This document shows, one piece after another, positions 1-12,104 of a stretch of DNA of 64,000 bases. Position numbers and translations under genes: made by a program. The stretch covers positions 96,282 to 160,281 of the forward strand of contig JAKUCV010001067.1 of NCBI GenBank assembly GCA_028386065.3, read 5' to 3'. The notes under the pieces were generated by a model. It saw only the letters and a program-made list of their open reading frames with translations, was not told the origin of the DNA and ran no database searches. This DNA comes from Turnera subulata. Its lineage: Eukaryota; Streptophyta; Magnoliopsida; Malpighiales; Passifloraceae. Position 1 is the stretch's first letter. Each line of letters starts with the position of its first letter.

Positions 1-1256
1 GCAAGTACATGTCTGTCCATAAACAGAAAGGATATTAAAGAGAGGTGGAGAAACATAGACGTTTTGGAAATGAATTGGACTAGCTCCATTAGTTAAAAGG
101 CCATTCTTTCTTTATTGTCTCTCTGGTCAAATGACATTCCCACATGTGAGCACTCACCAGTACATGGTGCCTGGGCACTTATCTACAACACCATCCGCTA
201 CCCTCTACAATCTGTAAAAAGGACAAAAGAAGAGCAACTTAAACTGTCCACCATTACTTCTTTCTTCCTCTTGTTTGCGTACACGAGTCACTTGTCTATG
301 GACCTTTCCTGGTACGGTCTAGGACAGGTGTCTTTGTGCCTTCAATTATTTTAACAGAAACCGGCCCTCCAAGTCATTTGACTCCCAAATCCCACCTCCA
401 AAACCCATACCCTTCCCCTTCCCCACTGTCCATCCAGGAGACAAAAAGGTCATTATACGTTCCATGTGAGGTTTTGCCCTAGTTGGTATCCCTGTCCTGC
501 TTGGCGTTAAAGCAGCTTTAGGCTTTAACATTGTTTTCCAAGTAGTTACCCATATAAACCAAGCTTCTTTCAATTTGGCAATTGCCATATGGACAAGGAA
601 GAAAAGGAAGAAGGGGAATGGTACACCGGCTTACTTATAATGATGAGTTGATAACTTTTAGTTGCATTATTCACATTCATGTTCCCGTCTTCTGCTTTGC
701 AAGATAAAATACTGTACATAAGTTCTTTTCACGCCACACTCTTTTTAAGTATCAACCATGTAATTCATGAGTATTTGTATTTCTTTCACATCCCTTTCAA
801 TCTTCTTTCATGAAAGCAATTTGTAACAACCCATGTTTTTATTTTCTTGGTTCAGAAACTAACCCATCATCACCCATCATTCAATATACACAATAATTGA
901 ATAATATATACTATATATACAGACTTTTACAATTAGTTAGTAAACGCCGACATTGAAACCCGTAATAAGAAAATCAGTGGCCTTGCTTCACAGCTCGAAT
1001 TGTATTTGAACAAACTAAACAAACAATAATCAAAGAGAAAGCAAATTCACAACATGATTGATCCACACAGCTAAACTAAAAAGAACTGTAGTGGCACTTC
1101 TTTTTTTTTTCCTCTCTTTTTTTTTTTTCTCCTTAACCTTAGTGGCACGTCTTTGTGGACCTCACATCTACATGGTTGTATGTATATTAGATAGATTTGC
1201 TAAAAATCTACAATGATCAATCCTTCTATCACGAGAGTACACATATCTTGATCCAG
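1..1256. other. Intergenic sequence downstream of LOG
   Basis: AT-rich DNA on the 3' side of the LOG gene. The short open frames here have no recognisable domain and overlap each other on both strands, so they are treated as chance. The part next to 1257 must include the LOG 3' untranslated region, but I cannot place its polyadenylation site. Two poly-T runs lie near 1101-1130. I see nothing else that can be supported. Confidence 0.6.
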
Positions 1257-3610
1257 TCAACGTGCAATTTCTGACTTCATTGTGTAACCTAATTGTTGTT
1301 CCATCTCCCAACTCAGCTTGGAGGCCACCCCAGAGTGTTTAGGTTCATATTCCTGGTCAGAAATCACAGATTAGAAATGTATTTTATAATAAAAATAAAA
1401 AAGAAACATTTTTTTGGTGACGCACTCGTGACATGTTTTGTCCTTTTAAGAGAAACATATTTTTGCCCCCCAAACTTTTGGAATTTAAAGAATATGATGA
1501 TGACCAAGATTAGCGCTTTGCAAGCTAATTACAGCTTTGATGGGAATAATTAAGAAAGAACAAAAACAATTAAGAGTTAGTATATACCTCGAGCTTGGAC
1601 ATGAGTTCTTGTGCGGTTTGGGCAGAAACAATAATGTTGCGTGCGGCTGGTGTAATGAATCCTTCATCTACAGCCTTGTCTATGAATGATAGTAGTGAAT
1701 TGTAATAACCATCAACGTTCAACAACCCCACCTGATTAATTCAGGAAATAAAAAAAAGTTTGATTGTTATAATTCCTCATTCTTCTAAATCCCTCACATT
1801 GTAGTTTAATGAAACACTTTTTGTCTTCACATGAGTTCTCTCAGATTTGATCTTATTGTTTTTTTTCTTCAATAAAATATGATCTTCCAGATTAGACTTT
1901 TCGTTTGTGATCATCATGATCCACGATCCATATAAAATATAGCTTTTATTTTAAAAATATATTGATCAACTTATTATTTTCTCCCCTGTATATCAATTTT
2001 CTTTTTTTTGGAAAGTGAAAGATAAAAGAGTTGAATTGGTACCGGCTTGTCATGGATTCCAAGCTGAGCCCAAGTAATCACCTCCAAGAGTTCTTCTAAG
2101 GTTCCATAGCCACCTGCCAAATAAATCTTAGTTACATTTACTAGTTACAATGACTAATATGGTTGACCGTTATATGAATCTGCAGAGTGAATACCGTTAT
2201 CTCGAGAAGCGTTAAATCTAAAAAGTCTAATGACATTGATTTTGTAGCCACAATCGAGGTAAAGCAAAAATGCAATTGAGGAAAAAAAAAAGGCTTAACT
2301 AGTTAACAGATTGCTGGGTTTTATGAGAAATTGCAGTACCTGGCAAAGCTATAAAAGCATCAGCTTGACGAGCCATTTCGGCTTTGCGTTGATGCATACC
2401 AGAAACAGCTTTTACTTCTCCCACAGGCTCCCCAGTAATCTGAAATTTATGAAATCAAATACTAACCTTTAATTACTCTCCATGAGCAGAGGTTATCTTT
2501 TCCATAAAGGGTTGATTAGTTTTAGTGGTTTAATTACTTATGTTGGCCAATTCAATTCATTTGTAAAGATCTTGGAAAGGAGGAGATTGATTAAATTACC
2601 TCTCTTGGCATTAGAGTTTTAGGTATGACCCTGCAATAAACAAAAGTAAAGAATAATGAGAAATCAAAAAAACTAAATGTGATCTCTGTCTTAACAGAGA
2701 CAAAGAACAAAAGCAAATGGAGTTTTACCCCAACACGTGGCGGCCACCATCATAGACAGCTTGGGAGACCAGACCCATGAGTCCAATGCTCCCCCCTCCA
2801 TAAACCAGGTCAATGTTCCTTTCAACCTGCAATAATTATTCTCTATTTTTTTAGTGAACTGACGTGTTCTAGTAGAAAATAAACATGTCCATTAATTAAG
2901 AAACAATATAACTGCTGCTGCTCCAAAATATTTAAACAAATTGCTCTAACCACAAGTTTCCTCCCATTCTTCAATCCAATCCAACCAAAAAGAGTTGATG
3001 ACAAAGAAACCCAACCAGAAAAACAAAAGGAACAAATAGCAGTACTTCTCATCACATATATTTTTGACTTTTGTACTGTATCATCCAATCTCTGTGCTCA
3101 AAGCCACAAGATTAGTTAACACATGAATTTGAACCAAAGTAGCATAAGAACTCGCTTTAACAAATAACAATGTTCAAGTCTTCAAGAAACAAGAATATGC
3201 AGGATTGATGGAACAAAAAGAAGTCCATAAGATTAACTCAATTTTCTGCATTTATCTTCTTAATCATCAACAGAAAGACTGTAATTAACTCTGGAGAATG
3301 ACTATAATTCATGAATGAATAAGGGTCAATTTCTGCTGCATACAAAGATAAAGAAGCACATATGAACGATCATATGCAACAAGAACGCATGTAAATGCAT
3401 GGTTATTAACTATGTGTTGATGAAGAAAAGAGAAGGAAGAGAGTAGCTGCATATATATATATATATATATACCAGCTGTTTGCCAAGCTGGATAGCAGCA
3501 AGCTGGTAGCTAGGATTCTTGCCAGGGCTGCTTCCACAGAACACACAGACACGTCTAAATCTTGATTTCATGGAAGGCTGGCGTTGTTGTTGTAGCTGTT
3601 GGTTTTCCAT
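1257..3610 (-). CDS. LOG: Cytokinin riboside 5'-monophosphate phosphoribohydrolase (LONELY GUY, LOG1/LOG3 type)
   Basis: LOG enzymes cut the ribose-phosphate from cytokinin nucleotides and release active free-base cytokinin in one step, mainly in cytosol and nucleus. Seven exons join in frame: 3610-3473, 2826-2729, 2630-2600, 2439-2340, 2113-2043, 1731-1588 and 1352-1257, giving 225 residues, normal for the family. All introns are GT-AG. Near the N-terminus is VCVFCGSS, then [13 protein letters not shown] (residues about 52-64), then the signature PGGYGTLEE at about 122-130, split between exons 4 and 5. [20 protein letters not shown] follows. The last small exon encodes the family ending [12 protein letters not shown]. 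The start at 3610 is the first Met. A second Met, M14, would give a shorter N-terminus closer to some LOGs. [20 protein letters not shown] places it nearer LOG1/3/4 than LOG5/7/8 of Arabidopsis, from remembered sequences. No catalytic residue appears missing. Confidence 0.95.
3451..3471. repeat. (AT)n microsatellite at LOG intron 1 donor
   Basis: Ten uninterrupted AT units. On the minus strand the LOG exon 1 end is CTG followed directly by gtatatat, so the repeat itself forms the intronic part of the 5' splice site. Confidence 0.9.
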
Positions 3611-3790
3611 GGTAGGAGGAGGAGGAGTATACTTTAAAAGCTGATATGGGTTTAAACAACTTAAGAATGTTGTAGATGGGATATGTAGTAAAGTTAAGTA
3701 CTATATGTCTCTGTGTTTGGGCAGAGAGTCAGTTTATCCCCTGAAATTCAAGACCAAAAGTGAGGGAATGAAAACTGGTGCCATAGGGTC

Positions 3791-3800
3791 CCTTTTTATA
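3791..3800 (-). promoter_or_regulatory. Probable TATA box of LOG
   Basis: On the minus strand this reads TATAAAAAGG, a good plant TATA box about 180 bp upstream of the LOG start codon at 3610. This allows a 5'UTR of roughly 150 nt. It is inferred from motif and position only. Confidence 0.5.
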
Positions 3801-3810
3801 TCGAAATCAA

Positions 3811-6800
3811 TGTCCCCACACGGCCACCCATCAAACATCAATGAACTTCTCATATGTGTGATACATTACAAAACAAAATTCACATTGAAATTTCTGGATT
3901 TGTGTGTCATTTTCATCTCTTTATAATTTATAAGAAGGAGAAGAAGGAAGAAAAAAAAGAAGATAAATTCACCACAAGGAAGGATATAATATAACCAAAT
4001 TGAAAAATAAGCGTAGACCTTTTCCATCTATTAAATTTGCGCCTAACTAGCCAAGTGGTGTCCATACCACATGATTCCTTTTTTTTTTTCTCATTTTCAT
4101 TCTTTTTTCCCTACAATGTAAAAATTGAAACATCCGGATTTAATTAATTATACAAACTTAATTTCTTTTTTATATTTTTGGTTTTTGGTGTTGATATTTT
4201 TATGTTATGGTGGTGAGAGAGAGGGCAAAGAAACACAGGAGTCACAAATTGCAACGACTCATGGATTGCACGTGAAAATGTGACACCTGGGCTGTCCCAC
4301 GAACCAATCATGTTCAAGTATATGGCACATGTAGTCTATTACCGATCTAAAGAAGAACTGGAAGGAGAAGAAGGAATCTGAATCAGAAATTTAAAGAAAC
4401 TTGCTACATGCTCCGTACTATAAATGGACCTGCTCATCCAAAGTCTTATTACAGATTACAGCTGTAACGGTGGTTGCATTGCCTTGAATAGAAGCCATCC
4501 TCCATTGCTGGACTTGACATATACTGGGCCTCCTCATCTTCATCCCCTTTGGCCCTCCCTCACATTCACAATCCCCTCTCTCTATGTTCCTTTTTTCTAC
4601 GAGAAAGTTGTTCAATTAATGTTAATTTCACTCCTTCAATAGTTTGTTATGCAGGGACATAATGACTTTTATTGTAAGAAACCATAAAATTGATGTGTGT
4701 GTTAGATAGCAAGTGGTAAAATTTGACACACGTTTTTTGTTTATCTACTGACCACCGATTATGATATCATGTAATAACTAAATCATTTGAAATGTGAGAA
4801 TAATACTAGTGAAGGTGGATTGATGACATCGATCTTTCCTTTTGTTATAACTAATTAATTAGAAAATGGTTCAAATATGGGCTGGAAAAGAAGCAAAATA
4901 ACATGTCCACTTGATTTGACACCGCTAAAAGAGATTAATTATACTCTCATTGGCAGGATCTAGGAAGGTAGTAGCTGTTGTTAAATTATTATCATTATAT
5001 ATCCAAGATAAAATAGGGGAAAAGAAGCTCAAGTTGGGGTCCTGATCAAGTAACAGTGCTCTCCACTACCAGTAGTTGCAAGTAACATTGAACTGCAACC
5101 AAGATTTGGACATTTCGTGGATGCATTTAATCGTCCATCCAGTACTCTGTGTATAGAATGCAACCATGTATATAAGTTGTCAAGTAAGTTGGCGGAGAGA
5201 CATTGAGGATCATGCAAGGAAGATTCCCGACTAAGAAAAGTGTTGAGGCTAAATTGGGTTGTTAATGACTTTGCAACTTTAGTATATATATTTTCAATTC
5301 TATCTTTTTTTTTTTTTCCTTTTTCATCTTGTGCTTGCCTAGGCAGGTATAGGGTAAAGTAGGAATATGCTATATGTGATGTGTAGAATTTGGGGTCTGG
5401 GGGGTCCCCAGAATGGAGAATCTGAAAGCTACTTAGGTCATTCCTAAAGATTTTGATAGCTTAACCATACCCTGAAAATGAAAAGCATCCCTAAAGCATT
5501 ATTAATATTATTATTTTATATACTGAATAATTGTATTTCAGGATTGATGGATTCATATTGTTGTTTAAATCAAAGCAATGAACACTTTTCTCCATTGCGT
5601 TTCTAACTTTATAACTCAAAGGGAGAACTGGATTGAAGACCCCCTAAGGCTAGCTTCAACATCATATGTAAGTATACAACCATAGCAAGTCAATATAATT
5701 ACTACTATAATAATACGTAGTTATTTTGACTGTCAGGCTTGTGTAAGTAGCAAGTTAATTAGCATACAGGCGTAATCATCTCATCAAGTAATAAACCTTA
5801 AATTAAACTACTAGTTGCTATAGTGTAGTAGAAACAATTAATGTCTGGTAGCTAGTAGTCAAAGCTTATGGTTCTGCATGAAAATGACTAGTAGGGAAAA
5901 AAGGCCGACCATCAACCCGATCTACCTTTACTCTTTGTCTCCCTGTTAAAAAAAAAATATCGAGCCCAATTTAGTGATAAGCCATGAATCAAGGAGCAGG
6001 TCTTCAACTCAAGTGCGTGTCAAAGGAGATGACTCCGGGATATCATTCTCTTACAGGAATTTCGAATTAGAACTAGGTCATCCATAAATTTTATGTGAAT
6101 ATACCTCTGGTTGTTTTCACTAGCTAGGTGAATCGTGTTCCTCATAAATTTCACGCGTAATAGAAAAAGAAAAGGGTGTTTAGTGCATCCATTAGTTTAC
6201 AGTTTTTAGTTTTGTAATCAAACAATACAATACTATGAAAAGAAGCTAGTGGTGTTAAGAATGAGTAGCTCTACTAATTATATCTTTGACACGAAGGCTA
6301 AAACGTGATCCATACGATATACTATATAGTATTGGGAAGGAACAAAGGCTTCTCTTCTTCGTAATTTTACTGAGCCACATATGGGGTGATTAGAGCCACG
6401 ATTACACTGGTTGATTTACCATGAATATAATTAATCAGCTGATCTTAGCAAATACGACTCGGTTAATATCATATTGATATTGCATTCTTCGTTTAGAATT
6501 GTTGGACCCATACTGTTCTTGTCTCTTAACCAGCTGCAGAAGCCAGATGAGGGAATTAAATTCGTCTCAGGATAAGAATTAAAAGAATCATATCAAGAAC
6601 ATTTATATACATAAAAAGCTACAGTATCGCCCCCTCTTAATTAGTGGAAATTAATGTCCTAATTGGAAAGAAAATCTATTGGTTATTTAATTAGTTTTGT
6701 CTATTTGGTTTCCGTTGCCAATCCTTTTGATTTCCCAAGATGTAAATACTATTTCTCATGATCCGGATGTGAATGTCAAAGTAAAATTATACGGGTTGAG

Positions 6801-9800
6801 CTTCGGTCAACACTCTTAAAAATTCGAATTCGAACCTTACTGACTGTCTCTCTTAGTAGGTAATTTATAAAAATCACTGTAAATATTCCTAGAGTCTGAT
6901 GCTTTGCTCTAGCCCTGAACTAGGGAAGTCTCCTTTCAACCTAAACTTTTTAAATAAAAAAAAAATTATACGAGGAAGTGCCTTGTTACCAAGAAATGAA
7001 TATGTATTATGTTTATACATTACTCAGGCGCTGTTAGCAGATTAATAAATTGCTCAAACAAGTATTGAGCATTTCACACCAAAAAAATAAAATAAATAAA
7101 AACTAAACATTCTTTTTAGCACTTCAAAAGTTCTTATCCAATGGAGAACTTCCCGATGAACTCAACTTAAGATCATGGTTGGTCGTTGCCTCGGGTGTGG
7201 TGCATGGATCATATGTTCTATAGTATACTATTTCCACAATTGGCTATTCACTAATTATTTTAGCTACATTGGTCCACCTTCCTCCCAAAATATTAGTTTT
7301 TCCTTCCCATAAGACTTGTCTTCTGTGGCTCCAAGTCCTGCACATAATTCCCTCTTATATATCACCTTTTACCTGTCTCTGCATACATCACATAACATAT
7401 ACTCAAATTTTATTCCACTAGAGGGCTCTCGAGTAATTTGACCAAAGCTGCATATATTATATTGCTAATATATGCCTACAATCGCAATTAATGTGCGTTT
7501 ATTTTTGATTGATGATGTGATTTTGAAAAGAACATATCTAGAAAAAGAGCTTGATGTTTTGGAAGGTGTAAGAAGAAAAAACCTACCACGCCCTAAAGAA
7601 GGGGATTATTCATTTGGATTATATTGAGTACCTGCTGTTTTTGGGTTTTGGTTAATGTCTCTTCTCATTTCGGCCCAAAAAAAGAAGATACATGATAACC
7701 TTTTTTTGGAATTTGTATGACCTTTCATATGTTCAAACTTTGAATGTGTTTTTATGGCTTTTTCGGTTGGCAAGTCAGATCTCTCTTTAAAAGTTGGTAG
7801 TAATATAAATAAATAAATTAATGCCAGTCACCGAAAATAGTATGACTGAACCACGTGGAATGGTGTGCAGGACATCTGATGGCTGACGTGTAAGTAATTA
7901 AATTCTCTAACAAGAGGATTAGAGTTTTTGTCTGGAACTAATTAATCTTTCTTCAAAAATCAGCGGCCACTTGGCTGATTTTTGTTTACATCCTTCCTCT
8001 ATATGTGTCAAATCTCCCTTTCATATATATGGTTTACATGAAAGGAGGCTGCGTGTGAAAAGACAGGCCATAAATTGGCATTACAAGTTGATCAGCAAAT
8101 GATTATTTTCCAATCAAGATTATCATTGGTCCATTTCTTAATTAATGGCATGGTGCGCTTATTTCTCATTCCAAAATGTACTTTTCTTCCATAAACATTA
8201 GTATTTTCCTATACCCTCCTAGTCCTCATCCGTAATGCGCTGAGGACTATCTTAATTTTGTGGCAAGGACTTAGAATATGGTACAGTATACAGTGAGTGA
8301 TAAGATATAGAGCATCGTGGTTCAGCTCTTAATACTTGCTGTTAAGAATAAGAATAATTAAGCAAATGAAATAATTGTATTTAAAAAAATCTGAGAGAGT
8401 TGCCTTCAAGTCATGATACACATGCATGCATCATTGCTGACATCATCAACCATCAAATCCCAGAGTTTTGGGGCTTAATTAAGTAAATTCCTTCCAACCC
8501 CACGTAAGATAACTTGTCACCTCAAAAGTTTTTATTTATTGTTTTCTCTGTGCAAAATTGATGGGAATGAATGATTATTGTAATAATCATCCATATTTAC
8601 AACGGTTGGCCCCATAACCTCATAGCCATTAAGTGCTTTTGGATGCAGATTGAAGAGCAAGGAATCTTGTCGAGGGTTGATTATATATGGGAATTGATAC
8701 TATTAATACTCTTTATTATTATATTATTGAATTTCTAAAAGATTTATAGATTCATATCCAACTCTTGAAGTTATTATAATTATTTGCATAAAACAAAATC
8801 AATACACTGGATGAGTGAAGGCGTGCCGCCACTAGTATAAGATATCCCTCTAGTTTTTTTTTTTTTTTTTATAAGGAAGGAGTATTGTTTAATAAGTAGT
8901 GTGATTGCCATTTTTAAGCAAATAAAGCAGAGGTGATGTTGGAAAGTTGGAACATTGACTGGGTACCTAATCATTCACACATGTGGACTCGTAAAAGTGA
9001 GACTCCTGACTGCAAACAGTGTGAAAAGAACCCTGCTTTCCACGAATTGAGGCGACATGGAATTAGCATTGGTTCCTATTATATGTATTAGAGTGTTTTT
9101 GTGGTATTATCTTAATTTGCAGCAGGAGTATGTGAATATCGACATAAATCTGTGTCTATAATTTTTTAAGCATGTTCAAATTAACTTGCAAGAAACTTCA
9201 CTTGAAAATGTTATTTGAGATCTCGGGAACCGACCATATGCAAACTTTTTTAAGTTCACAAGATATTTGATTATTACAACTCAAAAACGACTTCACTTAT
9301 GCTCGAGAATTATTCAAAATCACTTGTCTCACTTTTTTTTTTAAAGTTTCTATTCTGATATCCTGCCAAATTCGCAAGGCCCCTTGATTCTCTTAATATC
9401 TGCTCAGATTGTACAGAATTTATTTTTTATTTTGGGTCTGGGATTGTACAGAATAATATGATAATGTGGTATTATCTAATCTAATCTAGATATGTAAAAA
9501 GATGTGCAAAAGTTAAAGTTCAATATATATGTCAGTTTTCGGATATGGGATGGGTCACTTTTTTCCTTCCATATGCTAAAGCGTCAAACACTTTTTTTTT
9601 TGGTTTTACATTAATGTGTTTACATTTTAAGAAGAATTACTACTAGCGGCCTTTCAACAGGAATGAAAGAATTTCTTGGATAAAGAAAAAAAAAGAACAA
9701 CATTGAAAGATTTTTTTTTATTTTATAAAAAGAATTATATAACCTAATCTAATTTGGGGCCTTCTTTCCTTCCTGTTCTATTGCAAGCATTCGTGCGGAT

Positions 9801-11640
9801 GGATAAAGGAGAAATTGGGGCCTCACCGCAATTAAATTCCACCTGCCGACCATTCTTAGCTGTGATTGCGCTGCACACGTGCGGCTGGTTGGAATTTGGA
9901 CCAAAGTCCCTCCCCTATCCTATCCCCAGATTGTTCTTGCTTTTGTTCTTTTCTTTTTGTGCATTCCCCTCCTCCCTCGACTCCCTATCTACACACACCA
10001 TAACAAAGTTCTAGATAGCAGATGGACCAAAAAAACAAACTATCGCGAAGATTTATCACCATCTCTTCTTTACTAGGCAGTGTGAACACCATTTAAGCAT
10101 ATACATACAACATGGTTTAGCAGAGTGAAGAAGTTTTGGATGTTTATTTAATGTAAATATAATAAGGGATCCATTTAGTTTTAATTGTTTTGCTGGGATC
10201 TCAATATGTTCTCGACAAAAAAGAAATTGATTAGCTGAATCTCTTTGTGAAAAAATTCATTGGTTAGATCCTGAGAGCCTATATAGTAGTATTACTAAAG
10301 GGGTAATTCATCTAGAGAAAAAACAGCTAGTAGCCGTCAAATGCTTACAGTGTAGCGTATCAAGTGACATATCTACTTGAGTAATATAGTTTTTTTCCCC
10401 TACTAGCCTACTACTTTAGTGAGTTTAGTCTATGAACAGATCTCCCAAGATTTGGCATAATATCTTTCATTGTTTTATCCTACAACGAAACTTACAGGCT
10501 TGCACATTCTGCTCGCATTGCTATTAATTTTGGGAGATACATACATACAACCATTGACTTAGTTAAATGATTGCTTCTAACGACCTTGGAAATGATTGCT
10601 TTTCACCATCCTCGCTCTTTTTGTGTACTTGATGGCATGCCTTTCTGCCACAATATCATTTTGGATAAATTTGTGTGTGCCAATGCTTGGGCCTTAATTT
10701 CCACGATATTGCTTGCTACCCTAGGGGCTAATGTGGTTCTTCCTTTGGAATGTGCTCCTTCTCCTTCATGACAGTACTCGCATTTGGACTTGCTAGTGGC
10801 CACAACGAACCTGGCTCCCCTTAAAATTCGTCAGAGAATTGGGCTAGACAAAGAATACTCATAAACACACAAGTGGGAAAATTGGAGGCAAGCTCCCAGT
10901 TATATTTGCCAGGAAACAATATCTCCACTCCAATTATGCTTGGTGATAAATGAGGACTTCCCCTACATATAAATCATCTTCCCCACCCCCACAAAAGACG
11001 GTTATGATCGCAGCATATCTAAAATCTTCCATAACCCAACCCCGTGATTGGCCCTTCTATAATTTTTCATGATTATTTATACAAAAGGTTGTCGAAAACC
11101 ATAAGAATTTCTACGAGATTTTAGAGAATTTTGCACCATTCCGTTTGCGCGCTACTTGATCTCCAAAAAAACATATCTTTAACAAACTAAGTCGAACTTG
11201 TCTATTCCAGCGCATTTAGAACCTAGCTTGTGTTTTTAAAGTTTTGTACTGTCCAATCTTGAATTCTCTCTTCCTACAATCGCCCCACCAACCATTGCTT
11301 CTTGTGTTTTCATTAATGGGATAAGATCTTGAAATTTGAACCCCACCCTCAACATTTTGAAGGTATCCAAAAGAGTAAGATCTTAAAAATTTGAAACCCA
11401 CCTTCGATATTTTGATTATATAATTGAAAACCAGAAAAGCCCCAATAGCATATGGAGTTGAGGGTCTGAGAGACGGAGGACAGACAACCGCAAGAGGCTG
11501 GTAGATATACATGACATCAAGATAGGAATGAAAAACAGAAAACTATAGGTGTTATGAATAGGGAAAACTCATAACCACTAAAAGAATTACTATTCTACAA
11601 TTCTCCCTCTTATTGGAAGGGATAGAAGGGGACGTGATTT
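3811..11640. other. Long intergenic region between LOG and XRN
   Basis: About 7.8 kb of AT-rich DNA with many homopolymer A/T runs. Every open frame is short, overlaps frames on the other strand and lacks a recognisable domain. The proximal end should hold LOG promoter sequence. A stretch at about 6784-6960 (minus-strand motif GGTTCGAATTCGAAT, flanked by an A-rich end) looks like a decayed dispersed repeat, but I cannot name its family. A GC-rich near-palindrome lies at about 5394-5412. No gene, RNA gene or intact mobile element is supported. Confidence 0.5.
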
Positions 11641-11662
11641 TTGTAGTCCCACTCTGATGTAA

Positions 11663-11922
11663 CAGCTTTGTTTTGAATATAACATCGTTTCAGGTCAAAA
11701 AAAAAGAATTACTACTCTACAACATTCCCAGTACAATAATGTTAAGGGCACAACTCTACTTGCGACCATAGCCAGACTGTGTACCAGGGGACCTCCTATC
11801 TGCACCACCAGCTTTGTTTTGAATATAACATCGTTTCAGGTCAAGAAAAAAGAATTACTACTCTACAACACTCCCAGTACAATAATGTTAAGGGCACAAG
11901 TCTACTTGCGACCATAGCCAGG
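11663..11922. repeat. Tandem duplication (about 113 bp x 2) at the 3' end of XRN
   Basis: Copy A is about 11663-11775 and copy B about 11809-11922, an offset of 146 bp. They are nearly identical: both run from cagctttgttttgaat to tacttgcgaccatagcc and differ at a handful of positions. A shorter duplication (GGTGCTGGCTGCT, about 11921-11960) lies immediately beside copy B. On the gene strand, each copy begins with the codons for GYGRK followed by a TAG stop. The duplicated unit is therefore the last codons plus 3'UTR of the exoribonuclease gene. Confidence 0.85.
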
Positions 11923-12104
11923 TGCTGGCTGCTATCTGCACCACCAGGTGCTGGCTGCTGCTCCCTATTTGCTCCGCCATCATATGGAGCTGACCTATTT
12001 GGCCTTGTGTCTAATGATGAAAATCGGCTCCCTCTTGGTTGATGGTAGACAAAGTTCCCCCTTGGGGAAGGGGGTGAGAATGGCTCGAGGCACAGGGTTG
12101 ACCA
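11846..12104 (-). pseudogene. Out-of-frame remnant of the XRN C-terminal tail
   Basis: The modelled XRN frame stops at 12011. A second frame of the same strand, one base off, stays open from about 12104 to 11846. It encodes a Gly/Pro/Arg/Tyr-rich stretch including [15 protein letters not shown] and SAPYDGGANREQQPAPGG. This composition resembles the low-complexity tails of plant XRN2/XRN3. In the duplicated 3' unit, the fragment ending GYGRK-stop also reads as a plausible protein end. I infer that the original tail used this frame, and that a one-base loss plus the duplication broke it. An unmodelled intron or an assembly error in the nearby C5 and G5 runs would look the same. Confidence 0.5.
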
